Shown: positions 50,101-62,148 of the stretch, piece by piece
Position numbering within the stretch: the stretch's first letter is position 1
Layout: every line of letters starts with the position of its first letter
DNA from: Hirudinaria manillensis
Lineage: Eukaryota > Annelida > Clitellata > Hirudinida > Hirudinidae
Assembly (NCBI GenBank): GCA_034509925.1
Contig: CM067531.1
Location: 2,595,001-2,659,000, forward strand
DNA length: 64,000 bases
Direction of reading: 5' to 3'
The notes under the pieces: generated by a model
Seen by the model: the letters and a program-made list of their open reading frames with translations, nothing else
Database searches by the model: none
Told to the model about the DNA's origin: nothing
Program-made: the position numbers and the translations under genes

Positions 50101-53100
50101 TTAATTGCTTTTAATTAGTCTTTTTTCCCTGTTATTCCGTGAATATTAGCATATATTAGCAATTAATATTTTTGTTATCAACAGCCTGGAATAAATAATA
50201 TATATATATATATATATTTATATAAAAATAAAGTAGAAGAAGCAAGTAAATCAAATGGAAGCAAGAAGTTGATAAACAAACTAATCATCTTTGATCTGCA
50301 CCGATGTCTCATTGATATTAAGTGGGCTTGCAATTGATAAGGTTAATATAAACAGATAAATGGACAAAAATTAGAGATAAATAATGAAAATATAAGTTTT
50401 ATAAATAAAAGATATACTATAGTTTCTAGTTTTGGCCATCATCGTCATCATCATTATTATTACTACTACAGTTATTTGGAATAACATTGAAATCAATTCA
50501 GATGATATCCATCTAAGTAATAATACAAATCTCCTTCAATGTCCTTTATGACATCCTAGTACATGGACACAAAGCTATTAAACTTTGCAAAGGAAAGCAA
50601 AGAAAGAAAGTTCGTGGGAATTGGAGCTTCACTCTGATTATAATAACGAGATAATTGACTCAATTACTCAATTATAACCAAAAACACTCGACAAATTATT
50701 ATTATTATTATTATAATGATCTCTTATAAGTTTTAGAAGCTCAAGTTAGTTTTTTATGATTGGCATAGTCCGAAGTCTTCAAAGTTTCTAATTTTTTAAT
50801 TTAAAAAAAAATTGCTAGGTCTAGAAAGGTTTTGGCTTTGGTTTTGGCCACATAAAATGTTACTAATTGAAGCCTCAAGAGCTATTATAGCTTATTACTA
50901 CTCCTTATTACGTTCATAGTTGCTGTTACCAATGATGATTTCTGGCAAGCTGTCATCATTTTTCATTAGGTTTGTCAACAATAATTATAACAGGCCTATT
51001 AAAGCCTTTTTGGCAACCGAAGTAAATGTAAACATAACAGCCCAATGTAAACTAACAATTTCATAATCACTGCTAACTGAAACTGATACATTGTTTTGGA
51101 TAATGGCTGCTGGTAAATCCAAGTTAGTATCATTCATTAGGGTGACTATAGTATAGTAAAAGATTGATGAGCCTTCAAAGATGAATCATCATACATAGAT
51201 AAAATTACAACTTCAATAACTTAATAAATGGTTAAAATTATAATAACTCCAGGAATAATTACAAATACTCCTAATTATACATTTATAATATTTTTTCTCA
51301 AGCACGCTCACAGCAGTGAACAGACGTCGTTTAGCATATTCATAAGTTGCCCCTGTAAAGCGTATCGAATTACATGATAAATCCTGAATCACACAGAATC
51401 TAGGATGCATTACGCTCAGCTCTCGCATCATTTTCCTCGATTTTCACCTGATCACGGACACTCCCCGTGCATGTGGATAAATAAACATCATGTTCCATTA
51501 GGCCCTGCAATACCAATACTGAATCTAAAAATATTGGCCTAGTTCTAAGAGACCAATGGACAATTCGTGCAGCTGGAAGGCACAAATATTATCCCCAACA
51601 AATCTTTCTCTCTCGTGGTGGGATTCGGACATAACTTCCAATTCCGATGAACAACATCAATCATCAGTGAATCATGGGAAATTACTTTCTGTAATTTTTT
51701 CTTATTTTAATTATTTTATTATTTTTTATTATTTCCAGAATAACCTACATACATTATTAAACCATACGTATGAGAGCATCATCATTGGGTGGTCAGTCAT
51801 TATTCTAATGTCCAGTCTCAGGCAAATTACCTCATGTTTGTGACTAGCAGGAGAAAAGTTTTCTTTATTTGAGTAAAAATTGTGATCTTACAAAAAAATG
51901 ATAATCTTACAGATTGGATGCAAGGGTAATCCAAGTGCTGATCGTAACCTATTCATTTGTGGATGAGGTGTAAAGATTTTTAAAGAATTTGTATTCCAGG
52001 AAAACAAAAATTTTTCTAATGTTTAATTTTTCAATCAATTCTGCACCAAGATGGCAGGAATTGATTTGGACAAAATCATACCCAATAGGGATTCTGAAAA
52101 ACTAAATTAACAGCGCAGGTAGCTAATCAGAAGAACATACTATCTATTATATATTTTTTTATATTTTATATTTTTATTTCTATTTATTATATATTTCAGA
52201 TGGTTCATTCCAAGCACTGTTATAAGGTAGGAGCAGTAGTTGCACATAAAGAGATAAATATAACGTGTATCATTGTATGTTTGTAGGAGTAATCTCTGCC
52301 TAGAACCGGATGATGATGATGATGATGTTGATGTGAACAAAGACTGTTTTTATGCAGTCATAAATTTGCATGGTTTCAAAGTGAGAATCTTGTGTAAAAT
52401 GTTTGACAGAAAATCAACAAATAATACAAACAGGTCGAAGTCATTAAACAAAAAACAGAAACAAAACAAAAAGAAATTCTGTTCAGAAATTTACTGGTGC
52501 TGCAAAATGGATGGGAATGCAGTGATTTTTATCAATGCTTCCTTCTCTCTTGGTGGTCCGGTCCGTTCAGACATTCTTTCAGAAATTCATAATAAAAATG
52601 AGATCACGCAAGCTTAATTTATTATTTACTGTATTGTTCAATGGCATTACCACAGCTATAAATTAGTATTAATGTCGTTCCTGCTACTGTGGTAAAGCAT
52701 TGAGGACAAGAGGACAAAGAGTGACAACAACAACAACAATAAGATAATTGTTGTGCACGGGAAATTCTTCTCAGATGCAATTATTGGAGACCCAATCTTC
52801 CGTCCTATCATGCTCAGCATCAGTCTCAATCTAATGATGACATACCGCCTTCATAATTGCCATCATCATCTTTATCATCATCATCATCACTCCAGCAAGG
52901 TCAAACAGAGCCAGGTGGAGTAGGTCAGGTCATCCATTGTACCCCGCGAAATACTTGATGATGATGGATTGATGGCGCAATCACGAGGTTGCACTCAGGT
53001 GATATTTCAAATCCTCAAATTTTATAGTTTGGAATTGAACTGAGTCACTTAGGAGTGAGTATATCATGATGTCATCAATTCGGATATCATATGATCACCA

Positions 53101-55704
53101 TCTTGCCTCCTCGTAATGACTAATGGTTCCAGAATGGAGGATCACAGTCACACAGTCATTATGGCTATATCATATCATAATTATTACGTTATAGTTATTA
53201 TAATTATTATTACTATACTATTTATTAAATATACTGAGCAGTTAATTTGAAAATTAAAGACTGGGTAATTAAAGTCAATAACAGGATTCACTTTCAAACG
53301 AGTTTATCTACAGTTTGAACAGTTTGAACGACATCTCTACAGAGATGAAGAAAACAAGAACACCCGCTATCTCTTGCAGCACCCGTGTATGTTTCTCATT
53401 ATCTTATCGATACGTTCTGTTAACTGATATAATTACATCAATAATAGCAATAATTAAAATCAAAATTAAGATGATGCCATCCTTCAATGCCAATGCTTAG
53501 AACGCTAACCAAATGGTAAAGTTAACGATTACAATTGAATACTTAAAGTGAAAAATATTCAATACAAGATTTAAATAGATTTATAAATTTAAATACTTTC
53601 TAAATTTTACATATTCTAAAATCATGAAATTATTTCTTCCACTAGGTACTACGGGCAGCAACACGATCATAATCAAAACCATTTCACTTCTACAATTACA
53701 CTTGTCTACCGTACCAGTGCATAAGTAGAGAAGCATAAATAGGCACAAAGGCAGCATCAATGTAGCCATAGCAACAGCATAGCTATAACAAGATCAAGAG
53801 AGACAATCATCCAGTTAATAGGTTGCCATTTAATCACTCATTCCCATCAAAGCAAACAATAACAAACAGTAACAACAATTGTAACAACAACACAGACTCC
53901 ACCCATCACCATGGAAACCATACCGTACCCTCAAATACCAACAACTCAGTTTCCCCAATGCTTTTGGTTAAAAAAAAGTAATATTGTTATAATGTAATAT
54001 GCACCTTAATTTGAATCTACGACTTAGATTTCATCAATGCTTTGAAAAGTTTATATATCGATTGGTGCATTTTAAAAATAACTTGTGTTTGTAAAAATAA
54101 TCATTTATTTGGATATCAAGACATTTTTAGGATTAGTTATAAGTCCAAGAAGGACTAATAAATGACTTTCCAGCAGTTTAATGTCATCCAAGAATTTTTA
54201 CAAATGTCAGTGATGATTAATTTGTATTAAGAGTGTCATAAGGTTATAATAAATATACTGCCAGACAATATCAGTTAAGTAGACAGTAGCAACAGAGATC
54301 ACAGCATGTTCTCCAGAATCACATTCAGCAAGTTATTGTCAGGTTATCAAATTCTGTTTCCAGGAACAGCCATGGCACCCAACGATCACACAACAACAAC
54401 ACAACGAGCAGAAGTATCACTCAATAGAAGGTGTGATTCTTAGCACAAGAATTTGACCCATTAAGAAGAGAGGTTGTAAAGTTTGCAACCAAGTGGCCCG
54501 ATAGATTCAAAGTGGGAAGCAAATAGAATTGATGAATGAGCTCATTCACCTTACTTAAGCAGCTTGAAGGGACACCTAAGTGTTTACAAAATTGCTCGAG
54601 ATAAATTTCTTCCTTGTTATTTGAAGTATAAGAATAATCTCTTCTATAATCCTCGGCAATCAAAGTGCGATGACATGATGGTTTTATAGAATTTACAAGC
54701 GCCACATTAGTGCTTGTCAAATCTGTCTTTACAAACTAACAACTTACAACTTCCTTTACAGCTAACTGATGAGTTCATCACCACATTAAACATCAACAAA
54801 CAAATTTGAAAAAAAGCACAGAATGCTAACCAAACAGACATCCCATCTGAGAGCAGTCGCAATCTGGCTCTCCGATGTCGGTGCTGATGCAAACGCACTT
54901 GGATCCGCAGGGATCCCTGATGTCGCAATTTTCTGCCGGGGTGCTCTCGACTGCCGATCCTTCCAACATGGCTACCCTGGTCGACTGGCAAGTGCAGTTG
55001 TTATAGATGACGTTCCTGATGGCACCGTTATATCTCGGATCCAGGCAAACAGAAGGGAGTGAGTAATGGAACAGCTTTGTCACACAGTCTTGAGGTAATC
55101 CACCTATCCAGACGTCACTGAAGTTGCCTCTTCCGAATTCAAAGTCATTTCCCATAAAGACTCCCGTGTTGGTGATGTTGTCGACGGTGAAGACGGAGAT
55201 TGCACGTCGCCTCCTGCAGAAATGGACAATTTTTTTACTCCATTTAATGTAATAGACAAACATTAATCTTTTAATTAATTACTAATTGACTCACTCGTAA
55301 CGAACAGAATGCCACTTTCCATCATTGAGGCGATTCCCCAAAGTCATCTCCAACTTATAATCTTTATTACTCACCACATTCACCATAAAGCGAACCGATC
55401 CATTTGACAATGACACCTTGAAAATGCAAATATCTTATCCATAGAATTACATTTGCTACCAAACACAAAGGAAAATACCTACATAAAAGTAGTCTGTTCC
55501 TTCCCCCATGTCGTCAACATACCACAGAAAGGCATTGCCAGTTTGAGTTGTTTTGAAATCAAAGGAAAACGAGGCGTTGAGGCACCCATTCCAAGGTGGG
55601 TAGCGGGCATAACTTGTCGGACCAGCCTTGATAATTATGGCATCTGACCACAAAAAGAGAGAGCACAAAGTGATTGCACAGACGAATAGCAACTTCGGAA
55701 ACAT
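30386..55704 (-). CDS. axo: Giant neurexin/axotactin-like receptor with LamGL array and cytoplasmic WD40 propeller
   Basis: Thirty-six exons, all phase-compatible, give 3,310 codons. Order: signal peptide (1-22), LamG1 (about 25-200), EGF1 (about 205-242), six LamGL domains (about 243-1501), a Thr/Pro-rich spacer, LamG2 and LamG3 (about 1515-1910), EGF2 (about 1915-1950), LamG4 and LamG5 (about 1952-2314), EGF3 (about 2318-2353), LamG6 (about 2355-2530), acidic stalk, transmembrane helix (about 2607-2629), Gly/Gln-rich linker, WD40 propeller (about 2909-3310). The LamG/EGF order is that of alpha-neurexins, which are synaptic adhesion receptors. Axotactin is the Drosophila glial neurexin-superfamily protein, hence the proposed name. 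The ectodomain should bind neuronal or matrix ligands. The propeller should recruit proteins inside the cell (inference). The start is the Met of a clear signal peptide. Exon groups are listed as separate entries. Exons between 54.8 and 48.4 kb could have been missed without changing the phase. Confidence 0.85.
31966..32036. repeat. (AAT)n microsatellite in an intron of the receptor gene
   Basis: About 65 bp of uninterrupted AAT units, 68 bp from the donor of exon 33. Confidence 0.95.
32553..32585. repeat. (AATC)n microsatellite at an exon edge
   Basis: About eight perfect CAAT/ATCA tetranucleotides directly adjoin the donor of exon 32 (intron side). Confidence 0.95.
32969..34151 (-). other. 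Exon 31: stalk, transmembrane helix and Gly/Gln-rich cytoplasmic linker
   Basis: This single 1,183-bp exon encodes an extracellular acidic stalk with a run of six Asp, then a hydrophobic helix (GAMIGCLVAASSIMWAAYKL), then about 280 cytoplasmic residues. The linker has a Gly/Ser run, a Tyr/Asn/Ser-rich part with NPYQP, a Pro run (LPPLPPPP) and a Gln-rich tract at about residues 2821-2884. It ends with the first WD40 strand set. A long open frame on the opposite strand is a shadow of the GC-rich coding sequence. Confidence 0.88.
35640..35942. repeat. AT-rich palindromic tandem array in an intron
   Basis: Repeated TTATAATTATTATACTTATAA-like units (about 17-22 bp) are largely self-complementary and could extrude cruciforms. 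No coding content. Confidence 0.8.
36385..36471. repeat. (CAC)n/(ATC)n microsatellite in an intron
   Basis: Perfect CAC units pass into ATC units, about 85 bp in all, next to the donor side of the EGF3 exon. Confidence 0.95.
41518..48358 (-). other. Exons 4-16: six tandem LamGL (Laminin_G_3-like) domains
   Basis: Exon sets: domain 1 48149-48358 + 46972-47409; 2 46511-46834 + 46007-46303; 3 45565-45838 + 45026-45387; 4 44648-44896 + 44227-44396 + 43694-43904; 5 43287-43591 + 42665-42977; 6 42032-42417 + 41518-41755. Each has the signature C-x-G-(D/N/S)-L-x-x-C-x-x-G followed by a sheet and a closing block VDELxxWxxxRD. Examples are CFGDLTKCDLGYTLSLWLN, CFGDLTKCPHGFTGSFFF and CMGDLSRCTHGLTTSFLF. 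Every domain starts and ends at a phase-1 intron. Each domain is 205-215 residues. Confidence 0.9.
48361..54830. other. 6.5-kb intron of the receptor gene
   Basis: The intron between EGF1 and the first LamGL domain. It holds a telomere-like tract (48778-48803), an ATG microsatellite (about 49363-49390), an AT run (about 50200-50216) and several short open frames. Minus-strand segments at 49757-50074 and 51400-51585 are the longest and look slightly protein-like, but I recognise nothing in them. Further exons or a nested gene cannot be excluded. Confidence 0.6.
48778..48803. repeat. Interstitial telomere-like (CCCTAA)n tract
   Basis: Four tandem CCTAAC/CCCTAA hexamers (TTAGGG on the minus strand) in an intron. 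Confidence 0.85.
54831..55704 (-). other. Exons 1-3: signal peptide, LamG1 and EGF1 of the receptor
   Basis: Exons 55483-55704, 55295-55416 and 54831-55213. The signal peptide MFPKLLFVCAITLCSLFLW is followed by LamG1 with FSFDFKTTQTGNAFLWYVDD, DGKWHSVRYERRRAI and FSDVWIGGLPQD. These line up with the first LamG of alpha-neurexin, including the GGxPxD loop. EGF1 (CDIRDPC ... CDCSQMG) is irregular in its last part, where the exon ends in phase 1. The phase matches the first LamGL exon 6.5 kb away. Confidence 0.88.
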
Positions 55705-57937
55705 ATTGCCAGCTCCCGAGACTTGTTTTAATTAACTGTTAAACTCTCAACGTCAGCAATATTCGCCGCACATCCCTTGGCACAATCTGTGTTAACAAAA
55801 CTTATAATTCTAATGTCAGACGAAAATTTTTAACTCGACCTCTTCCTGGACAAATTCGCAGTCTGTCACTAACGCATCCAAACAAATGGAGCGAGCTTAT
55901 TTTTCAGAAATGATTATCCAGAAATATCTGTGCTCCACCAAAAATCATAAAGAAGGTACGAGCCTGCCAGTTACCACATCATGTTAAACATTCTATTTCT
56001 ATCACAACCAATTCTCTTATGCAGGCCCGTAACCTCAGTAGGATAAACGACCGACCTACGCGCTGTTGTGAAGCTTTATAAAGAACACCTCAAGTCTATA
56101 CCAGCACAGTGCCCGTCGGCTTCTTGTAAAAACTGCATATGTCCGACATAAAGCTTACTTTTCAAATTTTAAATTACCACCAGTTGCAATTAATTTCTAG
56201 GCTCAAATGTCGGCCTCAAATTGACACAACAGAATACTAGCGTGAAGTAACGCCTCACAAAATGTTACAAGGAAATGCGGTAGCGTTTTGATTGTAAGAA
56301 ATTATAAATGACTTAAGAGTACTACATAAAATAAATAAAAAATTAGTACTTAAAATTTATGAACCAAAGTGACGATCGAGCCTCAAATAGCAAGCGACCT
56401 CAAGTACCTAAAGTGACCTTTCAATTCATATTAAGCCTACTACCTTTACAGCCTCACATATCCCTATGGGACGCGGAGGCACTTTTTAATCATACCTGAG
56501 GACTTTTCCCGGATGTTGAACAATGCATGTAACTCCCGCTGCCGCATTCAGAAACTAATATACCACCCCCAAGCCGGTGCGGGTTTTTATGCCCAACAAC
56601 TTTCCTCGTAAATGAAAAATGTTATTCTGCTGTACACTAGTGCAGACACTATGCTGAAAACCACCTTCAGAAAATATCGAAAGCTTTTATAATTTTACAA
56701 CCTAATTTAGGGTAGGCTAATGACGGTATGACAACATTCATGGCCTCTAACTTAAAGTCTTAGTCAAATTTGGCCCAAACTAATATTGAGCTGCCCATCC
56801 TAAAATTAAAACTGCCATAAAAAAATGTAATTAAATTCTGAAATTAGACTATTACCCAGATGATCAAAAATTTCAAAAAAAGAAGCCAAGAAAGACCACA
56901 ATTTATAAAATTAAGAAATTATACCCAAATCCAACAGGGATTGAGCTGAATACAAATAAATTCAACCTCTCACTGAAGTGATGTCTCAAAATTCTCACAT
57001 TTACTTTTCATTTTACACATTCATTGCAATAAATCCCCTATTAAACATTCTCAGTGAGAAACGAACCAAACTTCTCACAATTGTATCACTATCATGATCC
57101 TGGACCTTACATTACTTTTAAGATAAAAATATGAAACTTGCTTGTTACAATTTGCTGACTAAAAATGCAAGATTTGTTTCCCCGTGCAAAATAAATTCAA
57201 TTGACATACATAGAAACCCATGTAAGCAGATGAAGCGATGCAGACAAAAGCAGGCTTAAAATATATTCGCTGACGAGCCGGCGCTATATCAATACTAGCA
57301 GACGGCACTTGCAGACGACAGATATGGCAAAGAGAAACAAGTTATGAATAATTTGGGGCTCAAGTAGAAAGCAAACAATGAAAGCTGGAGAGAAAGATTT
57401 GCATTTTTGCAGCAGGCAACTTGAACTGAATCATTAACAACATAACAACGTAATATCAGAAAAGAATGAATAAACAGGTGCTCTGAGCACAACAAACTAC
57501 TTGCCGTATGTTAAACGAAATCGTGATGTACATGGACGTCCGGTCAAAAAAGTGGACACAAAAATAAAGACCACAAACCGAGAATATCAGTGAATAAGAA
57601 TTAAATGCAATGACCAAAGACCAACTTCAAAGCAACTTCGAAGCAAACGAAACCGCCGGCAAGAGACTGGAATTCCCGAACTGAGGAACGAAAGAAGGAA
57701 CGGTTTGGGGAGGAAAGCAAGCTTAATAAACCAATAACGAGTTAAATTCTTATAAAAAAAAAACAGATGACATGATGGAGAAAAAAAGTTAAGAACATTG
57801 CCAAAACAAAATAAATTGAAAGACTGCAATCACGACTTGTTTTAATATTTGAGAAATATAAATATAATCTGCAAATAAAATAACCGGACTTAATCGCAAC
57901 TTGTAAACAAAAATAATTGAAACAAAAAAATGGTCGA
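55705..57937. other. Intergenic region upstream of the receptor gene
   Basis: No gene recognised. It should contain the promoter and possible untranslated first exons of the receptor (right of 55704) and the 3' UTR of the LIM gene (left of 57938). Confidence 0.55.
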
Positions 57938-60900
57938 TCAAAACAAATCGACTCTCTTCTTTAAATCATTCCTCTTCCACTCTGCGAGACCGTAAAAATC
58001 TTTCGGAGTCATCCGGAATAATTTTACGAATTCCCCTTTGGACAGATGTCGCTGCAAGACGACGAGTTTAGTTATTTACCCGTAAATAATTATAGAAAGA
58101 AATAATTTTAAACAATCTTGTAAATTCTACAAAAGTATTGATCTTGTATTGATCAGTGACATGGCCAGACCATAAGATTTTATGGTTGGAGTGAGATCAA
58201 TTGTACTTATAAGATCGGTGATGACCTATTGATTTTGCTTCACATGCCAAAAAAATCATCCATTTAAGGGCCAACTTTCCTTGGGTAGGGGGCACTCCTC
58301 CCTTTGCCCTGTGGCTGCACTAATGGCTGCTTATGGCAGTGGTGGTGATGATAGTGATGGTGATGCAAAAGAAAAGTACTCTACCTCGACAGAATTCCTT
58401 TCAACTCCGAACGGGAGCCTAAAATTGGAGAACTTCAGATCTTCGTAGGGGTAAATCTGAATTTTGCATTTGATCGAACAAACATTACATTACATTACAT
58501 TACATGAAATGATAACATTCCCAAACACTTCAAAAAATACATTTAAAAGGTAAAGTCATTTTATAGAGTTTTGTAATTATTGTTAAAAATCTCTGAAGCA
58601 CAGAGATCCACTGGTTAATGATGACATCAAACCTAACAGGTAACAGGTAACAAGGAGCAAATAAAAATTAATAATAATACTACTAATAATAATAACAACA
58701 ACAACAATAATAATAATAATTTACAGTAACAGGATCCTCTTTCTTCAAAACACTGAGCAAGGATGTCCTCATTGAACCTAGAGTGCCGTAAATGGTTGAC
58801 GCAGGATTGGTCCTCAGTCTCTAAAGTTAAACAAATTTTTTAACGACAACACTTAAGCAGCAGTTGCTTATATATTTATTATATTATATTTAATATTATT
58901 ATTATCATATTTAATCAAATTATTATTATTATTATAATTATTATTATTATATTTAACCAAAGAACGCAAGACTTTAAAGAATAAACAAACCCTCAATCCA
59001 GTCAGCGGATCCAAATCTGGACATTTAAAATAAAGAATAATAAATGTAAAAAAAAAATCAAGAATCTCAAAATTATTTTTTTTAGTAATAGGAGAGAAAT
59101 AAAAGTTAGGAAATTAAAGTGAGTAAAGCACTCAATAACCTTTGTCAAAGCCAACTGCCCCCTCCACCTCGTCACCACCACCATCATCATTATCATCATC
59201 GCCCAAGTCCTTGTCATCACCGTCAACATCACCAATGGGTTCTTCGTTCACTTGACCCTTTTCTTGATCTAATTAGAGATAAAAAATACATTTTCATTGG
59301 ACCCTATTGAGGGGAATTACCAAACAATTGGAGAATTAATAACTAGAATGGATAATAAATTTAAGTTCCATGCAACACAAGATGCACCTCTGCCCTAATT
59401 GGAAGGATAATGCTTTGAGCCCATATGGAGGCTTCTGCAACAAACTAATTTAAGTCCTTAAGTTGAGATTTAAGTCTCTACTGACATTTAAATTGCCTTG
59501 TAAATATCATCAATTATAAATCAGACCTTGATTTTTGCAAACAAATTATTGGCATCATTAACTACTGCAAGCAATAGAAGATCATGTTAAAATCATTAAA
59601 TTCAAAGGCAGAGCATCTCTGTGTGATGCAGAAGACATTCATACCTGCCTTCTCTCGAGAACCGTCCCCCGGTTCTGAATCCAGAAGGCACCCTTCGGCC
59701 CCTTCTTCGATCTTGGCCCTCAGTTGGGCGTCCGGGAGTTTGGCGAGTCGGACGGGTTCCCTGTTGCTCATCGGAGCTATGCCGATCATGCCGTTCGGAG
59801 TCATTCTCGGAGCTTTGCTGATGAGGGCGATCTCGGAATCTGGATTTTCGAATCAATAAGTTTATTATTAAGTTTATTATTAATAAGTTTATTATTAAGA
59901 CGAGTAATGCTTAACATGGAATGCCATTCAGACATCGTGAGATATGAAATTGCTGGGACGGTGAGTCATATTTTTTTAGAACTTTTTATTAATCTTTTCA
60001 ACTTTCTTTAGAAATGCTAATCAAACAATGTGGATAAAAATCCTTCAAAAGCTATGGAAGCATGGCACTCACCCAAATCATTAAGAAGGATGCCTTGAAT
60101 TAAAAAAGATTAGTTTTTTAATGTAGAGAAAAAAATCTCAGAATACATTACTGAACAACCTAACCAATTACTGGTGTCATTATCAAACAATTATCAAACA
60201 AGCGATAGATCTCATTTAAATCATAAATTTTGAGTTTATTTTGTATTTTAAGTTTAATTTGTTTCGTTGTGTACATAATTGTTTGTTCAATAAACTCATA
60301 AACTCATAAAAAAAAAAAGGAAAATATTTTAGTCTCACTTGATTCTTTTAGTTTCAGGAGCGTGAAATACAATATAAATTAATTATTCAAAAAAAGCCAT
60401 CAAATCTGAATAAAATCAATTTAAAGTCAAGTGATGAAATGAGAAAAAAAAGTTGTGCTCAGCACGAATTAAAGTTGTGGACAAGTCAATCGAGATTGCA
60501 AGTTTATTTTATCAGTTAATTAGAATAAAGTTTATCGGTTAATTAGAATAAAGTTTATCGGTTAATTAGAATAAAGTTTATCAGTTAATTAAAAGAAGCA
60601 ATTATTAAAATTAAAGTAAAAACAACAAATATAAATTCAACATCGGATTCAAATCAACCTTTCTTTGGCGGTTTGATGAAGTCTTTTGCCACTTGAGTGT
60701 AGCTAAAATTCTCTGGAAATAAAAAATTGAATATAAATATAAACAAATAATAGAAATTAAAATCTAATAGACCCTTGGCTAGTATTTATACAATTTAGTC
60801 TAAATCTTTAAAAGAGTGCCCTTTTCATAATTATATTCACCTGGCCTATGGTAATGCCTTGGGGAGCTTTCAGATGTGTTTATGGAGGAGACTTTCCTCA

Positions 60901-62148
60901 TGGGGGAAGTCATGTGTTCCAAGTAGGAAACGTTGTAGAACTTCCCGAATCCAACTTGAGAGACATCGTTCCTGTCATTCTAGGAATTACAAAAAACAAA
61001 TTAAAATTTAAACAATTTAGTTAAAATTAATTTAAAAGTAATAAACAAAATCTGCACAATTGATTTAGTATATGTTTTTTAGTGAGAAAAATTGATAAAA
61101 TGATTGGGGGAAAAATTTCACGTTTACCCTCGTCGGTCCCTTATCAATTTCAGTGGCTTCTTCAGCATTATTTTTGATTTCATTTAGTTCTATATCTGCT
61201 AATTGGTAATAAACCTGATTAGTTTCTTATTATAAGTTATTATTAAATTATTAAAATTATTTTTCTTAAATTAGTATCTTATTAAAACTTATTCATTAGA
61301 GAATTTAACTAAATGAAAAGCAAAAGCACAATACCAGGCTCAGTGATGTGATCCTCGTCAAAACAGTCAGAGCAGAGAAAGTTTTTTGCAGCATAAGTGA
61401 CTTTACTTCCAGTAAGCAGAACTTTGCTGTAATTTAATAGATCATTATAGGCAGTAGCTCGCACATAATCAACAACACACAATTATATAATCAAATAATA
61501 AAATCATTACCTGCAGGAAGAGCAAGTAAAACAATCCTTATGAAACACAAAGCCCAGAGCAGTGGCCACTTCCCCTTCAATGTACTTGTGACATGACTTG
61601 CACTTTGTGCCAAATAACTTTGAGTAATCAGCTTGGCAATAAATGTCATCATCTTTTGTATAGAAATCTGATGTAGACAGCTGCAATCCACATTCTGACA
61701 TGGAAGATATTTTCAGTTAATTGAAAAAATCTAAACAATTTAACATTATTATATTTAGGTAGATTAAAATGCCTTGCTGAGCAGGGTAAAATGCTAAAAA
61801 ATTGAAATTCCAGAACAATTTATAAAGACTTCATCTAACAAATTATCAGTGAAATATATATTTTAATCAGTTTTAATCTACCCCATATTTTTTATAAAAA
61901 TGTTTTAAGATATGGTGTTCATGCGTTAAATGAACTTTAATTATTAAACAACGTTATTATAAACTAGTAGGTTAATTCAGTGTAACAACCAACTAGTCTA
62001 TCATATTATTTCTTTGTATATTCAAGGCTTTTTGTTACTTTCATTGCCAACCTTTACATAAGAAACATTGCAAATGATAGTATCTGTCCCCAAACTTTAC
62101 AGCTTCGTCCTTGCAAGGTTTCAAGCAAGAGTGACAAAATAACTTCAT
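57938..62148 (-). CDS. unc-115: abLIM/UNC-115-like actin-binding LIM protein with villin headpiece
   Basis: Thirteen exons in agreeing phases give 428 codons: 62052-62148, 61511-61694, 61335-61426, 61128-61195, 60841-60979, 60659-60712, 60073-60093, 59645-59839, 59140-59268, 58991-59016, 58725-58820, 58385-58456, 57938-58051. Two LIM domains occupy residues 1-125 (CHSCLKPC ... YHLQCFLCKECG; CKSCHKYIEGEVATALG ... FHKDCFTCSSC), matching LIM1-LIM2 of abLIM. A disordered acidic middle follows. The C terminus is a complete villin headpiece, IYPYEDLKFSNF ... LPFGVER ... FYGLAEWKRNDLKKRVDLF, ending with the stop as in the family. The headpiece binds F-actin, and UNC-115/abLIM links signalling to actin in axon guidance. 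Vertebrate abLIMs have four LIM domains; only two are seen here, so the gene is short or other promoters lie outside. The start Met is directly before the first Cys pair. Confidence 0.9.
58476..58505. repeat. (ATTAC)n microsatellite
   Basis: Five perfect ATTAC pentamers inside an intron of the LIM gene. Confidence 0.9.
60496..60595. repeat. 22-bp minisatellite in an intron
   Basis: About four units of AAGTTTATCGGTTAATTAGA-like sequence in an intron of the LIM gene. Confidence 0.85.
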
